This document shows, piece by piece, positions 41,326 to 44,908 of a stretch of DNA of 44,908 nucleotides. A program made the position numbers and the translations under genes. Numbering within the stretch: the first letter of the stretch is position 1; each line of letters begins with the position of its first letter. Origin of the DNA: Chloroflexota bacterium (GTDB taxonomy: Bacteria; Chloroflexota; Dehalococcoidia; Lucifugimonadales; UBA3495); the NCBI GenBank assembly GCA_027624135.1, contig JAQBXL010000009.1, positions 1 through 44,908 of the forward strand, in the 5' to 3' direction. The notes beneath the pieces are model-generated. The model worked only from the letters and a program-made list of their open reading frames with translations. It did no database searches and was not told the DNA's origin.

Positions 41326-41964
41326 ATGTCGGTATTAGGTATTGATCTGCGGGCTTCTGGCAAGAAGCCTTCTGCGGTTGCCATATTAGATTCTGGCTCT
41401 CATCTGACCCAACTAGGAAGCTGCTACGAAGACAGCGAGTTGACTGATCTGATCGACGAGGTTCGACCGGACCTTATCGCCATCGGCGCTCCGTTGAATC
41501 TGCCGTCTGGTTTTTGTTGCTTGGACCAATCCTGTGATTGCCACTTCTCGGTGCCCGGCAGGAAAGGCCGCCTGCTTGAGCGCGAATTAGCCAAGATGGG
41601 CATCAGTTGTTTCTACACGAATAAGGGTTCCATCATCAGGGAACTGATTTACCGTGGGATCCGTTTGAGCCAGGACCTAAAGGAGAAGGGATACAATGTG
41701 ATCGAGGTCTATCCCCACGCCACCAAGATGCTGCTTTTTGGAGACAAGCTTCCGCCAAAGAACAGCGCAGCCAGCGTGGCCTATATGATCGGTCATCTGA
41801 CACCTCTCGTCTCAGGGATGGACGACCACTCAGACGACCTGGACCAAAATTCATGTGACGCTATCATCAACGCCTACACCGGACAGTTGCACTCCCGATC
41901 AGATACCGATGTCCTCGGAGACCCGGAGGAAGGCATGCTGGTCCTGCCAAAGCTGCCGACTTAA
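41326..41964 (+). CDS. DUF429 family protein
   Basis: A 212-residue protein of the DUF429 family, predicted to have an RNase H-like fold: N-terminal VLGIDLRASGKKPSAVAIL, PDLIAIGAPLNLP, RLLERELAKMGISCFYT, VIEVYPHATKMLLFG and a final DDLDQNSCDAIINAYTG. No activity is established for the family. ATG 41326 has GGAGGGGG at about 41309-41316, ruling out the longer frame from 41122, which overlaps meaB. Three GATGTTC copies lie just upstream at about 41217-41250. Confidence 0.78.
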   Translation: MSVLGIDLRASGKKPSAVAILDSGSHLTQLGSCYEDSELTDLIDEVRPDLIAIGAPLNLPSGFCCLDQSCDCHFSVPGRKGRLLERELAKMGISCFYTNKGSIIRELIYRGIRLSQDLKEKGYNVIEVYPHATKMLLFGDKLPPKNSAASVAYMIGHLTPLVSGMDDHSDDLDQNSCDAIINAYTGQLHSRSDTDVLGDPEEGMLVLPKLPT

Positions 41965-42017
41965 CCTCGCGCACCACATGTCAACCGAATGGCCCGGTAA
42001 CTCTACAAGACCAAAAA

Positions 42018-42090
42018 AACCAAAAAATCCGGCAGCTGACTTGAAAAGGTTGGCTGCCGGATTTTTTGGTTCAGGGCCAGACGGCCCTGA
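42018..42090 (+). terminator. Two successive hairpins between DUF429 and the hibernation factor
   Basis: AACCAAAAAATCCGGCAGC (42018-42036) pairs perfectly with 42053-42071 over 19 bases with a 16-base loop. The T-rich side lies in the descending arm, as in a strong intrinsic terminator. TCAGGGCC (42071-42078) and GGCCCTGA (42083-42090) form a second 8-bp hairpin directly after it. Confidence 0.75.
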
Positions 42091-42202
42091 ACATCGGGGT
42101 AATTTGAGTCTTGTCGATTGGAGCATCCGATCATAATGTGTAGTAAGAAGAAGTCCACAGACTAGAAACGTACCCGTCTGAGTCCTCTGAGGAGGTGTGA
42201 AA

Positions 42203-42643
42203 TTGGATCTACAGATATCTGGGCGCAATCTGGAAATCTCCGATCAGACCCGAGAGCATGTAAGAAAAAAGCTGGACCAGATCGACCGCCGCTTACCGGG
42301 GATCGCGGGTGCTTCAGTGGAGTTGGCCTACGAGGAAACGCGGTCCAGCGATGATCGGATCGTGGCCCAGGTGACGCTTAACGTTGGTGGCACGCTATTA
42401 AGGGCCCAGCGAAGGGCCGCCACTACCAGTGTCGCGGTAAACTCGGTGGCCCGGGCGCTGGACCGGCAGATCAAACGCTACAAGAGCCACGCGTACCGAA
42501 GCGAACGCAGCCGTCAAGGTGGCCGCGCCGCCAACCAGGAGACCGAGGCGTCATATGCCAGCACCGGCGGGCCTGATGAAGGAACAGCAGTCGGATTGGA
42601 GACGCGGGACGGCGGGTCGAAGATGGGCAAGTTGTCCGGGTGA
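42203..42643 (+). pseudogene. hpf: Ribosome hibernation promoting factor, N-terminal part (frameshifted)
   Basis: 146 residues with the S30AE/YfiA fold that binds the 30S A- and P-site region and silences ribosomes: MDLQISGRNLEISDQTREHV, ASVELAYEETRSSDDRIVAQV, RAQRRAATTSVAVNSVARALDRQIKRYK. TTG 42203 is chosen because GAGGAGG ends seven bases upstream and the family starts just before the first strand; GTG 42197 is too close to it. It stops at 42641-42643 in the linker. The long-form C-terminal domain follows in the -1 frame (42640-42807), so the gene was one long HPF now split by a one-base shift. The N-terminal part alone could still act like a short HPF. Confidence 0.85.
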
Positions 42644-42807
42644 AAGAGTTCGATATGGATCCAATGAGCGTGGATGAGGCTGCCGTTCAGTTGCAGTTTC
42701 TTGGCCATTCTTTCTACATGTTCTTGGACCGTGAATCAGACAAGCACAGCGTTCTGTATCTGCGTGGCGACGGAAATTACGGGTTGATACAACCCAATTC
42801 CGTTTAG
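42640..42807 (+). pseudogene. Hibernation promoting factor, C-terminal dimerisation domain in the -1 frame
   Basis: GTG 42640 overlaps the preceding TGA (GTGA) and opens 55 codons: VKEFDMDPMSVDEAAVQLQF, LGHSFYMFLDRESDKHSVLY and LRGDGNYGLIQPNSV. This is the long-HPF C-terminal domain that dimerises 70S ribosomes to 100S. Upstream in the same frame, EDGQVVR also looks native, so the frameshift lies before about 42613. It may be translated by coupling from GTG or ATG 42655, by frameshifting, or not at all. Confidence 0.85.
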
Positions 42808-42816
42808 AAGAATCAA

Positions 42817-42852
42817 GAAGGGCATCCTTCCACAGGTGGAAGGATGCCCTTC
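42817..42852. terminator. 17-bp inverted repeat between hpf and the SPFH gene
   Basis: GAAGGGCATCCTTCCAC (42817-42833) and its exact complement (42836-42852) flank a 2-base centre; the inner pairs must open to form the loop. It lies between convergent genes and is the likely terminator for both, although the T run is poor (TTCGTTCG). Confidence 0.7.
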
Positions 42853-42903
42853 GTTCGTTCCAGGTATGACGCCCCAAAAGACTTGGTATCCGGAGACTTG
42901 GGT

Positions 42904-43770
42904 TTAGTCGGTTTTGCCGTCTCCGTTGCTCTGGCCGGATCCCATACCCAGGAAATTGCCCAACATGGACGTGAATTCCATGGGGAATATCCATTTTGTC
43001 GATGGACTGTCCCCCAGGGATTTCAGAGTCTCAAAGTATTGGAGACTCATTGTTCGTCCGTCAGCGTTAGACGCAACGGCATTGATGCGTTCAAGTGCCT
43101 CGCTGAAACCCTGCGCCCGGAGCACCGCTGCTTGCTGATCGCCCTGCGCTTGGAGGATGTTCGATTGGCGTTCACCTTCGGCGGTTAGAATGGCCGACTG
43201 TTTCTCACCTTCAGCTCGGTTGATCTGAGATTGCCTGGCGCCCTCGGATTCGGTGATCTCGGCGGTCTTGATCGCGGCAGCCGATTTCTCCCGTTCCATG
43301 GCCGCTTTCACGCCGGGGGGCGGGTCGATCTCGTTGATCTCCACCTGGGATATCTTGACACCCCACCTTTCGGTGACCTCGTCCATCCGCAACTGGAGAG
43401 CGTCCCTGATGCGCTCCCTTTCCGCCAGAGCATCTGAGAGCGTCGTGGCGCCGATAACCGCCCTTAATGTGGCGAAGGCCAGATTCACCACCGCCAGTTC
43501 AAAATTCTGGACCTCCAGCACCGCCCGCTCCGAATGGTCCTCCATCACCCGGTAGTAGATGACGAAGTCCATGTCCACTACCACGTTATCGGCAGTGATG
43601 TATTTCTGGGTCGGCACCCGGGTGACCCTCTCCCTCAGGTCAACCTTGGTCCCGTGGTAGACAAATGGAAGGAGGAAGTGTAGCCCCGACCTCTTGATCC
43701 CGGTGAAGGTGCCAAATTTTTGCACTACCATACTTTGGTATTGTTGCACCATTATCAATCCGACAGCCAT
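42904..43770 (-). CDS. SPFH/paraslipin family protein
   Basis: A 288-residue SPFH (stomatin/prohibitin) protein: QYQSMVVQKFGTFTGIKRSG, VDLRERVTRVPTQKYITADN, VDMDFVIYYRV, NLAFATLRAVIGATTLSDAL, followed by a long alanine- and glutamate-rich coiled coil (about 150-235) and QYFETLKSLGDSPSTKWIFP near the end. It scaffolds membrane microdomains, usually with an NfeD partner, which is the next gene upstream on this strand. The start at 43770 has GGGGAGG upstream and an in-frame stop just before it, so the family's N-terminal membrane helix is very short or absent. Confidence 0.88.
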   Translation of the reverse strand: MAVGLIMVQQYQSMVVQKFGTFTGIKRSGLHFLLPFVYHGTKVDLRERVTRVPTQKYITADNVVVDMDFVIYYRVMEDHSERAVLEVQNFELAVVNLAFATLRAVIGATTLSDALAERERIRDALQLRMDEVTERWGVKISQVEINEIDPPPGVKAAMEREKSAAAIKTAEITESEGARQSQINRAEGEKQSAILTAEGERQSNILQAQGDQQAAVLRAQGFSEALERINAVASNADGRTMSLQYFETLKSLGDSPSTKWIFPMEFTSMLGNFLGMGSGQSNGDGKTD

Positions 43771-43849
43771 ATGATCCTCCCCGAGTGATGACTAACTATG
43801 TTTCTAGGGTTTTGCTAGGGGTTTTTATGTTACGAGATGCCCCATGATA

Positions 43850-44701
43850 TTACGAGTTCTCTTCCTGTTCCGGGTCACTTTTGCGAAAAACAGTCAAAGT
43901 CAGGCCATCCACACTCCTGACTTCAATCAGTTCGCCCGGTGGAATCACACTATCATCTTCGCTAATCGCTGTCCATGTTTCGTTTTCCACCAAGACGATG
44001 CCTCTCGGGTCCAGCTCATGTGTAACGGTTCCGTGGCTGCCGACCAAGACCGACGCCTTCAACGGAGGGACTTGCTTCCGCGACTGATAGGCCAACATCG
44101 CCACGTAGATCACGGATAAAGAGGCGACCACGCCGGTGCCAACCAACAACCAACGATTTACCGAGACGGAAGGCAAGGTAGGCGAGGGTGCTCCGAACTG
44201 TGTGAACAACAACAAGCCGCCAACCATAAGGCTGACGACGGCGCCGACGCCCAGTATTCCAAACCCCGCCACCGCCACTTCCAGGGCGATCAACACCATT
44301 GCCAACAGAACGAACACCACCCCAGCCCAGTTCACCGGTAGGTTGCCCAGGGCCAAGAAAGCCAACAAAAAGCAGATCACACCGACGACACCGGGAGCGA
44401 TGAGCCCCGGATTGAACAACTCGACCATGATCCCCAGGCCGCCCACGGTCAGCAGGATGAATGACACGTTGGGGTCGGAGATGAACTCCAAGAAGTGCTC
44501 TAGGATGTTCTTACCGAAGGACCGGGTCTCCAGGCCCTGCGTTTCCAGCACAACCGTGCCCACCGAGGTTTCCGCGCTTTGGCCGTCGAGTTGTGCCAGC
44601 AGGTCATCTAGATTATCGGCGATGAAATCCACCACATTGAAGTCAACCGCCTCCAGAGCCGAATAAGAGGCTGCCGAACGGACAGTCTCTTCAACCCACA
44701 T
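43850..44701 (-). pseudogene. nfeD: NfeD-family membrane protein lacking most of its protease domain
   Basis: 283 residues. The first 45 (WVEETVRSAASYSALEAVD, then NVVDFIADNLDDLLAQLDGQ) are the last part of the ClpP-like serine protease domain of long NfeD proteins; the catalytic serine and lysine region is missing. Four or five membrane helices follow (about 78-195), then a C-terminal OB-fold domain (about 210-270). Homology seems to continue a few codons upstream to an in-frame TAG, and no ribosome site precedes ATG 44701. This suggests 5' truncation of the gene, perhaps by insertion of the element beginning beyond. The membrane and OB parts could still serve the SPFH partner. Confidence 0.75.
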
Positions 44702-44852
44702 TTCCCATATGGCTAAAAACTCTGTTCTGTAATTCGTCTAACTGATTTTGATCTACCGCCTAATCAAGTGCCATTTGCCTTTAGTAAAGCTATAATTACT
44801 CCATAGTATGTCACTTTGCAGTAAGATGGCGTAAGCATTATGGAGGCACCCA

Positions 44853-44908
44853 GTGGGTGACAGCGAAAAAACGTCCCTCCGGCTCCGGTTCAACCCCAAA
44901 GTCCGCCT
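44853..44908 (+). CDS. Start of a gene running off the window, possibly a transposase
   Basis: GTG 44853 follows GGAGG at 44842-44846 and reads GDSEKTSLRLRFNPKVR to the window edge. The sequence resembles the N-terminus of IS1380-type transposases, which begin with a similar L-x-F-x-PKVR stretch before the first core strand; only 18 residues are visible, so this is tentative. Its position beside the truncated nfeD fits an insertion. Confidence 0.35.
   Translation, partial: MGDSEKTSLRLRFNPKVR

Noticed and set aside
42580-42645. Classical -1 slippery heptamer for programmed frameshifting in hpf
   Set aside because: No X-XXY-YYZ heptamer is visible between 42580 and 42640; frameshifting cannot be excluded but is not supported.
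1-44908. CRISPR arrays
   Set aside because: No regularly spaced repeat series was seen; the repeats found are isolated pairs or interspersed hairpins.

Overview
The window looks like a chromosomal segment of a GC-rich, probably aerobic, free-living bacterium. The best guess is Chloroflexota of the SAR202/Dehalococcoidia type. That rests on gene content (a CoA-transferase III/SDR/Gfo-Idh/acyl-CoA-dehydrogenase-like catabolic mix, CobN-type B12 synthesis, CbtAB, HisZ) and on small interspersed repeats. No marker here settles the taxonomy. GTG and TTG starts are common. No tRNA, rRNA or CRISPR array was seen.

Region 1 (1-13.2 kb) is a cobalt/cobalamin block. It holds cbiE, cobN, a ChuX/HutX-like small protein, a cobalamin riboswitch with terminator, a NikABC-like solute-binding lipoprotein with two permeases but no ATPase, a second cobalamin riboswitch with terminator, cbtB, cbtA, and a fused AAA+/von Willebrand chelatase subunit that should partner CobN. 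The picture is metal uptake plus cobalt insertion, with two B12-sensing switches 3.8 kb apart.

Region 2 (13.3-17.4 kb) carries glyS, a biotin ligase without a DNA-binding domain, an intact SDR and an SDR lacking its catalytic residues. Region 3 (17.4-23.8 kb) is a histidine operon: hisZ, long-form hisG, a zinc-phospholipase-C-like gene, hisD, hisC, hisB.

Region 4 (24-37.5 kb) is accessory metabolism on both strands. It includes a sulfite-oxidase-family molybdoenzyme, a crotonase, an Xsc/acetolactate-synthase-like ThDP enzyme, a DUF971 protein, FmdB, a DAO-type flavoenzyme, a cyclophilin-like protein, an MDMPI-like protein, a Gfo/Idh oxidoreductase, a tandem CoA-transferase III, MgtC, an acyl-CoA-dehydrogenase-like flavoenzyme and a divergent HxlR regulator broken by an amber codon. 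Repeat modules and long hairpins lie between these genes.

Region 5 (37.6-44.9 kb) has a cysteinyl-tRNA synthetase fused to a glycosyltransferase-2-like domain, the B12-enzyme chaperone MeaB, a DUF429 protein, a long-form ribosome hibernation factor split by a frameshift, and a leftward NfeD-SPFH pair. The nfeD gene has lost most of its protease domain, next to the start of what may be a transposase at the window edge.

The most unusual items are the CysRS-glycosyltransferase fusion, the split hibernation factor, the amber-interrupted HxlR gene with candidate paired operators, the two-riboswitch cobalt locus lacking transporter ATPases, and a dif-like 11-6-11 site near 25.35 kb.
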